Source of the DNA: JABCZS01 sp041660525
GTDB taxonomy: Bacteria; Pseudomonadota; Gammaproteobacteria; JABCZS01
Length of the DNA stretch: 64,000 nucleotides
Direction of reading: 5' to 3'
NCBI GenBank assembly: GCA_041660525.1
Contig: JBAZWD010000001.1
Coordinates: 372,001-436,000 of the forward strand
How positions within the stretch are numbered: the stretch's first letter is position 1; each line of letters begins with the position of its first letter. The position numbers were made by a program, and so were the translations under genes. The notes below the pieces were generated by a model. That model searched no databases. It saw nothing but the letters and a program-made list of their open reading frames with translations, and was not told the origin of the DNA. This document shows positions 47,010-55,824 of this stretch, piece by piece.

Positions 47010-47058
47010 TCTTTGATTTTCTAAGCGGCATTTTTGTATTTGTTATGGGGAATTTATT

Positions 47059-49449
47059 TTGGATCAATCACGTCGACAACTGTATACACAGCGTGCAGAA
47101 AAATATTTAACATTATTTTTGACTCATGTTCAAAGCGCAAAGGAAAAAGAGCTGGCGCAACTTGCAGCTTTGCAGCAAGTGATTGATGACAAATTAAAAC
47201 AATTAATTGAAGATCCGCGTACGACCGATATTGTTGATGAACTTAATAAAACAAAAGAAGAATTAAGAGAAATCACATCTGAAATAGATCAATTGCTAGG
47301 AGTCAAAAAGCAAAATTATTTTGATCTTGAACCCGCAACTCAAATAGCACTTCTCGAAGAAAAAGAAAATCAATACAACGAAGATCTCAGAAGCAGCGCC
47401 ATAAAGGCAGTAGCTTATTTTGATGATGAAAATTTTACACGCGAGCGTAAAACATGGTGGTTCAAAATTTTTGAACCGCAACCCTTTGTTGCTTTTGACA
47501 AAATGAGCAAAAAAGATTGGGAGATTGTTTTAAAATTATCCAAGATTGATCTAGATCCAAATACTGCGGAAACTTTTCTTAAAAGTGCAGATCAAGAAAC
47601 CAAAATACGCATTGCTACTGCAGAAATAAAATATAGAGAAGCTTGCGTGCATGTCAAAAAAATTGATTTTCAAACAATTGAAGAAGAACTTGTTAAGCAA
47701 TCTATAGAAAGAACAGGAAAATATTTAAATGATTTAAATGCAGCTGAGTTTGAAAATAATGTAGATCGAAATGAAGAGAAAAAATGTCCGCTCCTAGATG
47801 AGTATAATGCTGCATTAGTTGAAGCAAAAGCACTGCACAATAGAATACGTAATAAAGACAACAATAGTGTGACGCTTGCGGCTCAATTGGAATCAAACAA
47901 AGCAACCTTAAGGGATTTGAAAAATAAAATCCAGCTAAGATCATTTTATGAATTATTAAAAGCAAAAGCCATTGAAGATAATAGAAAAAATGATTATTGG
48001 TTAAGCCGTTTAGGCAAATCAATGGGCATAGCCTATACGATTACGCAAATCATTATCATGATTTTTCTGGGTGTTTTAGTTTTATCTGCTTTTGGTACCG
48101 CGTCGTGGTTATTAGGCATTGTGATTCCTATTATGATTCTAGGAGTGCCTTCAACTGGATATTCCAATTGGGTATTATTTCGTGGTCTTACGCCTAAAAC
48201 ATTAATTACGCTGCGGAATATGTTTTTGATAGCTACAGATGTGTCATTAACTCGAGCACAAAAAAATAAATTACGCCTAGTATCATTTTTTTGTATTGTG
48301 TGCGGCTTTATGGCTTCTTATGCATTTTATGTTTTATTAATAGAAATGACGCCAGCAGCTTTATCGTTGTTAAATTTAACAGGACTTGCAGTTTTGGCAG
48401 CAGGCTTCCCGTGGCTAGTCCCGCTTATTTTGATTGCTGTTGTCTTGCCGATATTTATTAAAGGTGCTGTTGCAGTTGCGGCATATTTTTTTCGCTCATT
48501 GTATGAGCCGACAATAAGAGGCAAGATAAGGGATGATATATACGAATTTTATTTGGCAATGACTGATTATGATGAGCAAAGCATTAGAAATAAACTTAAT
48601 ACACTAAGAGAAGACGCTCAAAAACACTACGGACAATATTATAAGGGCCAAGCGCTTATAGATAGAGTGAATGAAGCAGTAGATGAGAGTACGATAGGTA
48701 TTATTTTAATTAAAAAACTTGAGCGTTTTAAAAACGGAAAATCAGCATCTTCTATTAAATGGCATTCTAGGTTAACATTTTTTTTCACATGTATTTTCAT
48801 GTTTGCTATGTTGCTTGGGATTGTAGTGACGCAGTTTTTAGCGCGCGCTAATTTAGCACAAGCTTTCTCTTGGGCTTATGGACTTGCCAATTTTTTAAGT
48901 GGTTTCATTTGTGTAATTGCAGGTTTGACGTATATTAACGTGATTATTAGCGGTGGCGCAAAGTGTATTGTTGATTTGGCTTATGGTGTTACAAAAACCG
49001 TAGGCCCAGAAGTAACCGTGGCGGAACAGGCTAAGTTTCAAGGTGTGCGCGCTGGGAATTCAAGCATGAATTCTTTTGAAGCTGCGGCAGGTTTTATTTT
49101 AAAAAGCGCAGAACATATTAAAGATTTTGCTAGTGAAGCGGGCAATATTATAAAATCGGGTTGGGATCTAAGCGTTGGTGCTTTTTGTACCATTTCAGCA
49201 GGTGCAGCATCTTTTTTAACTAATTCAATTCAAGGAAAGCCTACGACATATGAAGAAGATTGGGAAGCATCTGAAGAAAAATATCAAAGTACTGAAAACT
49301 ATCATAGGAAATTGAGTTTAGAAAGTGAAGATATAATAGAATTAAAGCCCTTATTATTGACATGCTGGCAAATAGAGCAGAAGACTAAAAAGCAGTCTTC
49401 GGTTATAATACCTTTTTTAACGTCGGAACTATCTTCATGCAGAGTATGA
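47059..49449 (+). CDS. Multi-spanning membrane protein with N-terminal coiled coil (unknown)
   Basis: 796 residues from TTG 47059 behind GGGGA; no in-frame ATG is near. Residues 1-320 are charged and coiled (IDDKLKQLIEDPRT, LNKTKEELREITSEID). About six membrane helices follow: a group between 335 and 480 and a pair between 570 and 640. A cytoplasmic helical segment separates the groups. The last 60 residues are poor in family-like character, and a hairpin with a T-run lies in them, so the natural end may be earlier. Function unknown; it lies next to the lipase-type paralogue. Confidence 0.6.
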   Translation: MDQSRRQLYTQRAEKYLTLFLTHVQSAKEKELAQLAALQQVIDDKLKQLIEDPRTTDIVDELNKTKEELREITSEIDQLLGVKKQNYFDLEPATQIALLEEKENQYNEDLRSSAIKAVAYFDDENFTRERKTWWFKIFEPQPFVAFDKMSKKDWEIVLKLSKIDLDPNTAETFLKSADQETKIRIATAEIKYREACVHVKKIDFQTIEEELVKQSIERTGKYLNDLNAAEFENNVDRNEEKKCPLLDEYNAALVEAKALHNRIRNKDNNSVTLAAQLESNKATLRDLKNKIQLRSFYELLKAKAIEDNRKNDYWLSRLGKSMGIAYTITQIIIMIFLGVLVLSAFGTASWLLGIVIPIMILGVPSTGYSNWVLFRGLTPKTLITLRNMFLIATDVSLTRAQKNKLRLVSFFCIVCGFMASYAFYVLLIEMTPAALSLLNLTGLAVLAAGFPWLVPLILIAVVLPIFIKGAVAVAAYFFRSLYEPTIRGKIRDDIYEFYLAMTDYDEQSIRNKLNTLREDAQKHYGQYYKGQALIDRVNEAVDESTIGIILIKKLERFKNGKSASSIKWHSRLTFFFTCIFMFAMLLGIVVTQFLARANLAQAFSWAYGLANFLSGFICVIAGLTYINVIISGGAKCIVDLAYGVTKTVGPEVTVAEQAKFQGVRAGNSSMNSFEAAAGFILKSAEHIKDFASEAGNIIKSGWDLSVGAFCTISAGAASFLTNSIQGKPTTYEEDWEASEEKYQSTENYHRKLSLESEDIIELKPLLLTCWQIEQKTKKQSSVIIPFLTSELSSCRV
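49380..49400 (+). terminator. Hairpin inside the 3' end of the membrane-protein ORF
   Basis: GAAGACT (49380-49386) pairs with AGTCTTC (49394-49400) around AAAAAGC. Then come TTATAAT (49403-49409) and a 6-T run before metN. It resembles an intrinsic terminator placed late, with a TATAAT that could serve a metN promoter. Confidence 0.4.
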
Positions 49450-50486
49450 TCCAATTACAAGGCATTAGCAAAACCTACATGCACCGCAAAAAGACGCTGC
49501 AGGCTTTGTATCCTATTGATCTTAGCGTCCAAAAAGGTGAGATTTTTGGCATTATTGGCCTAAGTGGTGCGGGAAAAAGTACCTTGCTGCGGATGGTGAA
49601 TTTATTGGAGTTGCCAACTAGCGGTCGCGTTTATATTGATGGCCAAGAATTAAATGCGCAAAATACTGCGCAGCTGCGTGGTACTCGTCAGCAAATCGGC
49701 ATGATTTTTCAGCATTTTAATTTATTAAATTCGCAAACGGTTTTTGAGAATATTGCACTGCCATTAAAATTTGCGCATTGGTCTTGCGATAAAATTCAAG
49801 CACGTGTGGAAGAATTATTAGAATTAATTGGTTTAACTGATAAGCGTAATGCTTACCCAGGCCAATTAAGCGGTGGACAAAAACAGCGGGTGGCCATTGC
49901 GCGTGCATTAGCATTATCGCCCAAAATTTTATTATGTGATGAAGCCACCAGCGCGTTAGATCCACACACCACGCAAAATATTTTACAATTATTACAAGAA
50001 ATAAATAAAAAATTAAATTTAACCATTTTATTGATCACCCATGAAATGGATGTGATTAAACATATTTGCCATCATGTTGCTGTGCTTGATCATGGGCATT
50101 TAGTTGAGCAGAGCAGCGTGATTGATTTATTTATTCATCCCCAACATGATGTCACCAAGCGTTTTGTTGAAAGTTATATGGGCTTAACTTTGCCTGAAGA
50201 TGTGCAATTAAAATTACAAAATAACGCTGATGGACAAGCATTGCCTTTATTGAAATTGGCATTTCGTGGTGAGAGTGCGCTGCGACCTTTGATTGCAGAG
50301 CTCATGACGCATTGTGAAACGGGCGTAAATATTTTATTGGCAAATATGCAAGTGATACAACAAGAGACCATGGGTGTAACCATTTTAATGTTGCAAAATC
50401 CAAATGCAGAGCAATCAGCATTAACATTTTTACAAAATTTAGGCGTGCGCGTGGAGGTGCTGGGTTATGTTAACACTGTTTATTAA
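49446..50486 (+). CDS. metN: Methionine ABC transporter ATP-binding protein
   Basis: The ATPase of the D/L-methionine importer MetNIQ. 346 residues from the ATG at 49446, which overlaps the previous stop as ATGA and gives the family start MIQLQGISKTY; an ATG at 49437 is possible. Walker A GLSGAGKST, signature LSGGQKQR, and Walker B ILLCDEATSALD are intact. Residues after about 265 form the NIL/ACT-like methionine-sensing domain (FRGESALRPLIAEL). It overlaps metI by 20 bp. Confidence 0.94.
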   Translation: MIQLQGISKTYMHRKKTLQALYPIDLSVQKGEIFGIIGLSGAGKSTLLRMVNLLELPTSGRVYIDGQELNAQNTAQLRGTRQQIGMIFQHFNLLNSQTVFENIALPLKFAHWSCDKIQARVEELLELIGLTDKRNAYPGQLSGGQKQRVAIARALALSPKILLCDEATSALDPHTTQNILQLLQEINKKLNLTILLITHEMDVIKHICHHVAVLDHGHLVEQSSVIDLFIHPQHDVTKRFVESYMGLTLPEDVQLKLQNNADGQALPLLKLAFRGESALRPLIAELMTHCETGVNILLANMQVIQQETMGVTILMLQNPNAEQSALTFLQNLGVRVEVLGYVNTVY

Positions 50487-51114
50487 TGCAACACTCGAAA
50501 CATTGTATATGGTTTTCGCTTCTGGTTTTGTGGCGCTGCTGCTGGGTTTACCATGCGCGATAATATTGTATATGACTCAAAGTGGACATTTTGCACAACA
50601 TCCTATTTTTAATCATGCCTTTGGTATGTTTATTAATGCAGTGCGATCCATTCCATTTATCATTTTTATGATTGCATTAATTCCTTTGACACGTTTTATC
50701 ATCGGTACGCCGATTGGTACAACCGCAGCGATAGTGCCTTTAGCATTAGGCGCTGCAGCGTTCTTAGCGCGTGTGCATGAAAGTGCTTTAAATGAAGTGC
50801 CACGTGGACTTATTGAAGCTGCAATTGCAATGGGTGCAACAAAATTGCAAATTATTTCGCGCGTCTTATTGCCCGAAGCCATGCCGGGTTTAGTGCGCGG
50901 CATGACGATTACATTAATTGTATTAATCGGTTATTCTGCCATGGCAGGTGTAATCGGCGGCGGTGGTTTAGGCAATTTGGCTTATCAATATGGGTACCAA
51001 CGTTTTGATACGCAGGTCATGATTATAACCGTGGTTGAATTAATTGTGATGGTACAATTGATCCAATGGTGCGGTGATTTTTGGGTGGTGAAAAAATTAA
51101 ATCATAGTAAATAA
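50467..51114 (+). CDS. metI: Methionine ABC transporter permease
   Basis: 215 residues, five membrane helices, and the BPD-type EAA coupling loop (GLIEAAIAMGATKLQIISRVLLPEAMPGL) that docks on MetN. The start ATG lies in the end of metN, a 20-bp overlap suggesting coupled translation. Typical MetI features include NAVRSIPFIIFMIALIPLTR. The operon order metN-metI-metQ is the usual one. Confidence 0.95.
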   Translation: MLTLFINATLETLYMVFASGFVALLLGLPCAIILYMTQSGHFAQHPIFNHAFGMFINAVRSIPFIIFMIALIPLTRFIIGTPIGTTAAIVPLALGAAAFLARVHESALNEVPRGLIEAAIAMGATKLQIISRVLLPEAMPGLVRGMTITLIVLIGYSAMAGVIGGGGLGNLAYQYGYQRFDTQVMIITVVELIVMVQLIQWCGDFWVVKKLNHSK

Positions 51115-51124
51115 AGAGGATAGA

Positions 51125-51937
51125 ATGAAAATTTTTAAAAGTATTTTAGTTTTTATTTTTGCAATAACATTAATTGCTTGCGAAAAATCTGAAGAAAAAT
51201 CGAAAGTATTGAAAGTGGGAACGGTTGCTGGTCCTGAAACAGAGTTAATGGAAGCTGCACGAGACGTCGCAAAAAAATCGGGATTAAACATTGAGATAGT
51301 CACCTTCGTTGAATACATATTACCCAATACAGCGTTAGTCGATGGTTTAATTGATGCCAATGCAATGCAAAGTGAACATTATTTTGAAAGCTTATTAAAA
51401 GCGACAGGCTATGATTTAGTGCGCGCGGGTTACACATTTATTTATCCGATGGGCGTTTATTCAACAAACCATTCGGATATAAAATCCTTGCCTCAAGGTG
51501 CACGTATTGCAATTCCTAATGATGCCAGCAATGAAGCGCGTGGTTTGCAAGTATTAGCGCAAGCCGGTTTAATCACATTGAATCCAGAGCCACAAGGCGC
51601 TGATTTTACGCAAGTGGATATTAAAGAAAATCCTTTGGCGTTACAGTTTATTGCCATTGATGCAGCGCAATTACCACGTATGTTGGGTGATGTAGATGCT
51701 GCAGTGATTAATACTAACTTTGCGATGCCTGCGGGATTATTGCCCGATCGCGATGCGATTTTTGTGGAAGAAGTAAATCCACAATATGCGAATATTATTG
51801 CAGTTAAAGCCGGTCATGAAAATGATCCACGTATTCAAGAATTGGTTAAAGCCTATCAATCGGATGAAGTAGTGGCTATGGCGGAGAAATTATTTGAAGG
51901 CCAAGCGATTCCGGCTTGGAAGTATTTGCAGCAATAG
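51125..51937 (+). CDS. metQ: Methionine-binding lipoprotein
   Basis: 270 residues. The lipoprotein signal ends in LIAC with C19 or so as the lipidated cysteine (MKIFKSILVFIFAITLIAC). The mature domain follows the NlpA family (KVLKVGTVAGPETELMEAA; NFAMPAGLLPDRDAIFVEE). It captures methionine in the periplasm for MetNI. It begins 10 bp after metI with AGAGGA before the ATG. No MetJ box or SAM riboswitch was recognised upstream of the operon. Confidence 0.95.
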   Translation: MKIFKSILVFIFAITLIACEKSEEKSKVLKVGTVAGPETELMEAARDVAKKSGLNIEIVTFVEYILPNTALVDGLIDANAMQSEHYFESLLKATGYDLVRAGYTFIYPMGVYSTNHSDIKSLPQGARIAIPNDASNEARGLQVLAQAGLITLNPEPQGADFTQVDIKENPLALQFIAIDAAQLPRMLGDVDAAVINTNFAMPAGLLPDRDAIFVEEVNPQYANIIAVKAGHENDPRIQELVKAYQSDEVVAMAEKLFEGQAIPAWKYLQQ

Positions 51938-51952
51938 GTTTGAAAGAAAGAA

Positions 51953-51976
51953 GGGCGAAAGATTTTTCGCCCCTAC
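51953..51976 (+). repeat. Dispersed palindromic repeat, copy 1
   Basis: GGGCGAAAGATTTTTCGCCC followed by CTAC, just beyond the metQ stop. GGGCGAAA pairs with TTTCGCCC, giving a hairpin. Two further copies lie at 54326 and, inverted, at 54445. It probably also serves as the metQ terminator. Confidence 0.75.
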
Positions 51977-51980
51977 TGAA

Positions 51981-52277
51981 TTAACATAGTTGTTCAGCAA
52001 TCCGACTAATCGCACGGCTTTGTAGCGTGCTTGCATTTACACCGCTTGATTCTAATACATGACGCAACACAACTTTGGCCATATATAAGCGAATTTCGCG
52101 CGGTAATCTTGCGCCACGACCATTACGGTTTTCTTCCCATTCGCGAACGCGAGAGTGGGTGTGAGCACTATTTAAATGTTTATTTAAATCCCGGAGTGCA
52201 TCCGCTAAGGTTTTATTGTTAAACACTAATTCGACTTCTAGCCAGCTTTGTACCAAGGTTTTGGCTTTCATTTTCAT
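51981..52277 (-). CDS. Small basic protein, putative helix-turn-helix
   Basis: 98 residues from the ATG at 52277; an ATG two codons upstream (52283) is too close to AAGAGG. The middle (KTLADALRDLNKHLNSAHTH, then SRVREWEENRNG) looks like a helix-turn-helix, followed by LPREIRLYMAKVVLRHVLES. No family is recognised with confidence. It faces the DnaA-box region and could regulate from there. Cro-like repressor and uncharacterised phage-derived protein are both possible. Confidence 0.55.
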   Translation of the reverse strand: MKMKAKTLVQSWLEVELVFNNKTLADALRDLNKHLNSAHTHSRVREWEENRNGRGARLPREIRLYMAKVVLRHVLESSGVNASTLQSRAISRIAEQLC

Positions 52278-52430
52278 ATGCATACCTCTTTATATTCATC
52301 TTTTTTGCATTTTAGGTATGATCCCTCAAGGGTAGGCTGCTTCCTGCAGAGGCTTAGTATATCACTCAACTTAGTGGTTCTACTCATGCCGAAACGAGAT
52401 CATACCGTAAATGTATGCCCAGGTCAAAAT

Positions 52431-52694
52431 TTATTCACACGCCTTTTTTTTGACAGCCAAAACCTTGACAACTTATTGATTTTATTGGGTAGAATAAGTA
52501 CTCCACACAGGTGAGAAGGTGCGGCGCTGACTGTGGATAACGTGTGGATAAGCTGGGTGAAAGCCGTTAATAGCTTATAACTGCTTGATTCTGATAGAGT
52601 TAAAATACTTATTTTTAGCAAGCATTTGAGTAAAAGCAATTATTTGGCTTGTAGATATGAGTCTTTTAAATAATTATACTCAGAGTTATGCACA
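52431..52694. other. Cluster of four DnaA-box consensus matches upstream of holD
   Basis: Perfect TTATNCACA matches occur at 52431-52439 (TTATTCACA, plus), 52532-52540 and 52543-52551 (TTATCCACA on the minus strand, only 2 bp apart) and 52686-52694 (TTATGCACA, plus). They lie in a 476-bp non-coding interval with AT-rich stretches (about 52600-52680). The interval has no supported gene; a 42-codon frame at 52387 is doubtful. It may be a DnaA-regulated promoter, a DnaA-titration site or an origin. Confidence 0.6.
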
Positions 52695-52753
52695 AGACTT
52701 AAAATTGACGCTGGGTACATATTCTTGACTCTTTGGCGTATCATATAGGTATT

Positions 52754-53173
52754 ATGTTAACAAAAACGAATTATTTGGATTTAATGGGAATCACCCAATG
52801 GCACTTGCGAACAGCGCCTGCGGTATTAATACCACAAGCCTTGCCTATAGACGCGCAATGGTTATTTATTTTAGAAAAACAAGAGCTTACGCAAGAAGCA
52901 ACACTATTAGAAGCTATCTTTACGGCAATTAAACAAACGCCGAAAACTGTGGCGATTGCTTATTATGATGCCGCTACAACGCAGGTGGCCTTAGATTTGC
53001 CGCAACTACAATATATTGTCTTAATGGGTGAAGAGCCTTTGCAACAATTTCAGGCTCAGCGTTTATTTGCTCCGGATATTTCAGTGATTACGAGTGCTAA
53101 TTTAAGTACTCTGGCCCAAGACATTAATGCCAAGCGAGAATTATGGCAACAACTCAAACGTCATCAGATTTAG
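52754..53173 (+). CDS. holD: DNA polymerase III psi subunit (HolD-like)
   Basis: About 139 residues from ATG 52754; a TTG at 52733 would add 7. The start YLDLMGITQWHLR matches the HolD N-terminus (the chi-binding helix region in E. coli begins similarly), and the gene overlaps rimI by 31 bp, as in the E. coli holD-rimI pair. Psi links chi to the clamp loader. The sequence family is fast-evolving, so context carries much of the call. Confidence 0.82.
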   Translation: MLTKTNYLDLMGITQWHLRTAPAVLIPQALPIDAQWLFILEKQELTQEATLLEAIFTAIKQTPKTVAIAYYDAATTQVALDLPQLQYIVLMGEEPLQQFQAQRLFAPDISVITSANLSTLAQDINAKRELWQQLKRHQI

Positions 53174-53619
53174 CTATTCGCCCGATGCAGGCGCATGATA
53201 TTGAAACTATTGCTGCAATAGAAAATAGTGCTTATTTTGCGCCATGGCCAAAAGCAGCTATCCAAGCAACACTCGGTGTTTACCCTGCATTTGTTTTGGA
53301 GAAAAATTCCCAGATCGTCGGCTATAGCATCTTTTCCCACATCAAAGACGAAGCGCATATTCTTAATTTAGTAATAAAACCTGAGTTCCAGGGGCAACGG
53401 TTTGGGCGATTTTTATTACAGTTTATTTTGCATATTCTAATCGAAAATCATGTGAGGCAAGTGAGCTTAGAAGTCGCTTTGAATAATGCAGCAGCTTTGC
53501 GTTTATATGAAAGTTTTGGTTTTAAACGTGCGGGTGTACGCAAAGAATATTATCAAACACCAGAAGGTCGCGTAGATGCTTTGATTTTGGTGTACAAACC
53601 CAGCTATACTGGCGGTTGA
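53143..53619 (+). CDS. rimI: Ribosomal protein S18 alanine N-acetyltransferase
   Basis: A GNAT-fold enzyme of 158 residues that acetylates the N-terminal alanine of S18. Motifs: IRPMQAHDIETIAAIE, the acetyl-CoA loop QGQRFGRFLLQ, EVALNNAAALRLYESFGF and the terminal RKEYYQ. Its ATG lies within the end of holD. A DUF4878-type lipoprotein gene follows after 24 bp. Confidence 0.94.
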   Translation: MATTQTSSDLAIRPMQAHDIETIAAIENSAYFAPWPKAAIQATLGVYPAFVLEKNSQIVGYSIFSHIKDEAHILNLVIKPEFQGQRFGRFLLQFILHILIENHVRQVSLEVALNNAAALRLYESFGFKRAGVRKEYYQTPEGRVDALILVYKPSYTGG

Positions 53620-53643
53620 TGTTTTCAACAAAAAGGACAAATC

Positions 53644-54309
53644 ATGAAACAATATTTTAAATGGATATTAGGTGTTTTAACATGTTTATCTCTAGTCGCT
53701 TGTACTAACCCTCATTCACCCGAAGGTGTTGCCAAGAAATTTTGGGATGGCGTGCTTGCTCAAGATCAAGAAGTTGTGCGTAAGTATTCAACAACCTCGA
53801 CACAAGCTTCGGTTGATTTTACTCAAAATAAAATTGATTGGAAAAATATGGAACTGACTTTAGGTTCAGCAGAAGTCGTGAATAATCAAGCCACTGTTCA
53901 TACCTTGATACTGAATAAAGAAACAGGTGCAAGATATGCATTCAATACTTATTTAGTACAAGAAAATAATGAATGGCGCGTAGACTATGTGCAAACACGT
54001 CAAGCAAGTATAACCAGTGAAATTTTTGCTGATTTGATTAGCAGCTTAGTAAAGTTCAATAATGGTTTAAATAATAATTTTGATGAAACAGTCGCGGGCT
54101 TTAGAGAAGCCTCTCCTGAAATCAAAAAAGAACTTGACCAATTAACAGCAACGCTAGCAAATCACATGCGCGAAACTTCAAAACAAACTGATCCAAATGT
54201 TCACAGCAAAATGCAATCATTCAAAGAAGATGTAATGAATATTTTTGCACATCATTCTGATCACTCGCAAACGGTGGCGCCTGCTCCGATGCCTATACCC
54301 GCTCAATGA
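53644..54309 (+). CDS. Lipoprotein with DUF4878-like domain
   Basis: 221 residues. Lipobox LVAC at about residues 17-20 (VLTCLSLVACTNPHSP). Residues about 25-110 resemble DUF4878/NTF2-like domains (PEGVAKKFWDGVLAQDQEVV; ending NNEWRVDYVQT). The rest is a helical stretch and a Pro-rich tail. AAAGGAC precedes the ATG. Function unknown. It may share the holD-rimI transcript. Confidence 0.8.
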   Translation: MKQYFKWILGVLTCLSLVACTNPHSPEGVAKKFWDGVLAQDQEVVRKYSTTSTQASVDFTQNKIDWKNMELTLGSAEVVNNQATVHTLILNKETGARYAFNTYLVQENNEWRVDYVQTRQASITSEIFADLISSLVKFNNGLNNNFDETVAGFREASPEIKKELDQLTATLANHMRETSKQTDPNVHSKMQSFKEDVMNIFAHHSDHSQTVAPAPMPIPAQ

Positions 54310-54325
54310 TAGATGCATATCCGGA

Positions 54326-54473
54326 GGGCGAAAGATTTTTCGCCCCTACGGATGTTGGGCTTTTCCACATAGGATGTTTTGTAAATCTTTTTGTATATTT
54401 GAGCGCCCTATATTGTTGAATATCCACGCATGATGAACACACACCATCCGTAGGGGCGAAAAATCTTTCGCCC
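54326..54473. repeat. Inverted pair of the dispersed palindromic repeat (copies 2 and 3)
   Basis: Copy 2 (54326-54354) is GGGCGAAAGATTTTTCGCCC plus CTACGGATG; copy 3 (54445-54473) is its exact reverse complement. They enclose 90 bp of AT-rich sequence. This arrangement resembles paired REP/BIME or MITE-like elements. It separates the convergent lipoprotein and mgtE genes, so it may also terminate both. Confidence 0.75.
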
Positions 54474-54522
54474 GGGAATGTTTGCCTTTAATTGGAAAAA
54501 TCGATTGAATTGACGCAGGCAG

Positions 54523-55824
54523 TCATGCCAATAAAAATGACAACATTGTCGCAATTCCCAAGAAACTAAAAAACCCGACCACATCCGTAATCGTTGTCAA
54601 AATAACCGAAGAAGACTGCGCAGGATCCTGCTTACATGCACTTAAAATTAAAGGCACAGCCGCCCCAGCAATACTCGCAATAAACATCGAAATAATCATC
54701 GATATCCCAATAATAAAACTCAATCCCCAAGAACGACTCCAAATAAAAACCCCTAAACTCGTAGTCAACGCCACAGCCAAACCATTAAACATACCCACAC
54801 GACCTTCTTTAAATAAAATATGCAGCCATTGATCGGTATGAATTTCACGCAAAGCAAGACCACGAATTGTTACGGCTAAAGCTTGCGATCCCGTATTGCC
54901 TGATTGCCCAGCCACTATGGGTAATAATATGGCCAGCACAGTATAAGTTGCGATAGTATTTTCAAATAATCCCACCACACTTGCTGCTAAAAAAGCCGTC
55001 ACTAAATTAATTTGTAACCAAGGCAAACGTTTTTTAATTGCAAACCAAGGCGATGATAAAGCACGTTCATCTCTACTCGCACCGACCATGGTGAGAATAT
55101 CTAAGGTGGCTTGTTCTTTACTGGTTTCCACCAAAATATCATACGGAATCACACCCATGAGTCGTCCTTCATAATCAATTACGGGTAGTTCAGTGATTCG
55201 GTATTTTTCTAAGATAGAGACAACATGATCTTTTTCATCCGTCACGCTAACAAAGGCATTCACCGGTGAGGCAAGCTCACTTAATTTTGCTTCTTTTTGC
55301 GCGAGTAAGAGTGTTTGTAAATCCACTTTAGATTTTAAATGAAAGGATTCATCAATAATAAAAATAACACTTCGTTGCTGGTATTGTGTAATCCGTTGTA
55401 AATGTTGTATGGCTTGTGCAACAGTAATATGGCCATGCAAAGCAACAAAATCAGGTTCCATTAGCGCACCCGCGCTATCACTGGGATAACTTAAGGCTTT
55501 TTCTAAAAAACGTTCCGTTTTAAGTGGTAATAAATTTAAGACGTCTTTGCGTTTTTGTTCAGAAAATCTTGCAAGTATGTTCAATGCGGTGTAAGTTGAT
55601 ATTTTTTCGATAATACTGGCTAAATATTCTTCAGGTAAATGATTTCCTATTTCACTGGCAATATCGGGAGAAATTTTTTCAAAAATAGGTGCAATAATTT
55701 GCGGGGGATAATCAACAATTAAAGCGGTAGATTTTTCAATATGCATTTTTTCCAAACTATCAGCGGCCTGCGCCGGATGGTTTTGTAAAAAGAGTTGCTG
55801 CAGACGGGTCTCAATGGTGGACAT
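54523..55824 (-). CDS. mgtE: Magnesium transporter MgtE
   Basis: 433 residues. An N-terminal superhelical MgtE_N domain is followed by two CBS domains (LASPVNAFVSVTDEKDHVVSILEKYRIT; ELPVIDYEGRLMGVI). Then comes a five-helix pore with the family signatures PIVAGQSGNTGSQALA and TTITDVVGFFSFLGIA. CBS domains gate the channel by sensing cytoplasmic magnesium. The start overlaps the preceding gene by 14 bp. Confidence 0.95.
   Translation of the reverse strand: MSTIETRLQQLFLQNHPAQAADSLEKMHIEKSTALIVDYPPQIIAPIFEKISPDIASEIGNHLPEEYLASIIEKISTYTALNILARFSEQKRKDVLNLLPLKTERFLEKALSYPSDSAGALMEPDFVALHGHITVAQAIQHLQRITQYQQRSVIFIIDESFHLKSKVDLQTLLLAQKEAKLSELASPVNAFVSVTDEKDHVVSILEKYRITELPVIDYEGRLMGVIPYDILVETSKEQATLDILTMVGASRDERALSSPWFAIKKRLPWLQINLVTAFLAASVVGLFENTIATYTVLAILLPIVAGQSGNTGSQALAVTIRGLALREIHTDQWLHILFKEGRVGMFNGLAVALTTSLGVFIWSRSWGLSFIIGISMIISMFIASIAGAAVPLILSACKQDPAQSSSVILTTITDVVGFFSFLGIATMLSFLLA

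Noticed and set aside
49446..49500. MetJ box or SAM riboswitch before metNIQ
   Set aside because: No AGACGTCT repeats or riboswitch-like paired regions could be seen in the preceding sequence.
52387..52515. 42-codon frame MPKRDHTVNVCPG in the DnaA-box region
   Set aside because: It has no ribosome site and no recognisable family, and a DnaA box lies inside it; chance opening is more likely.
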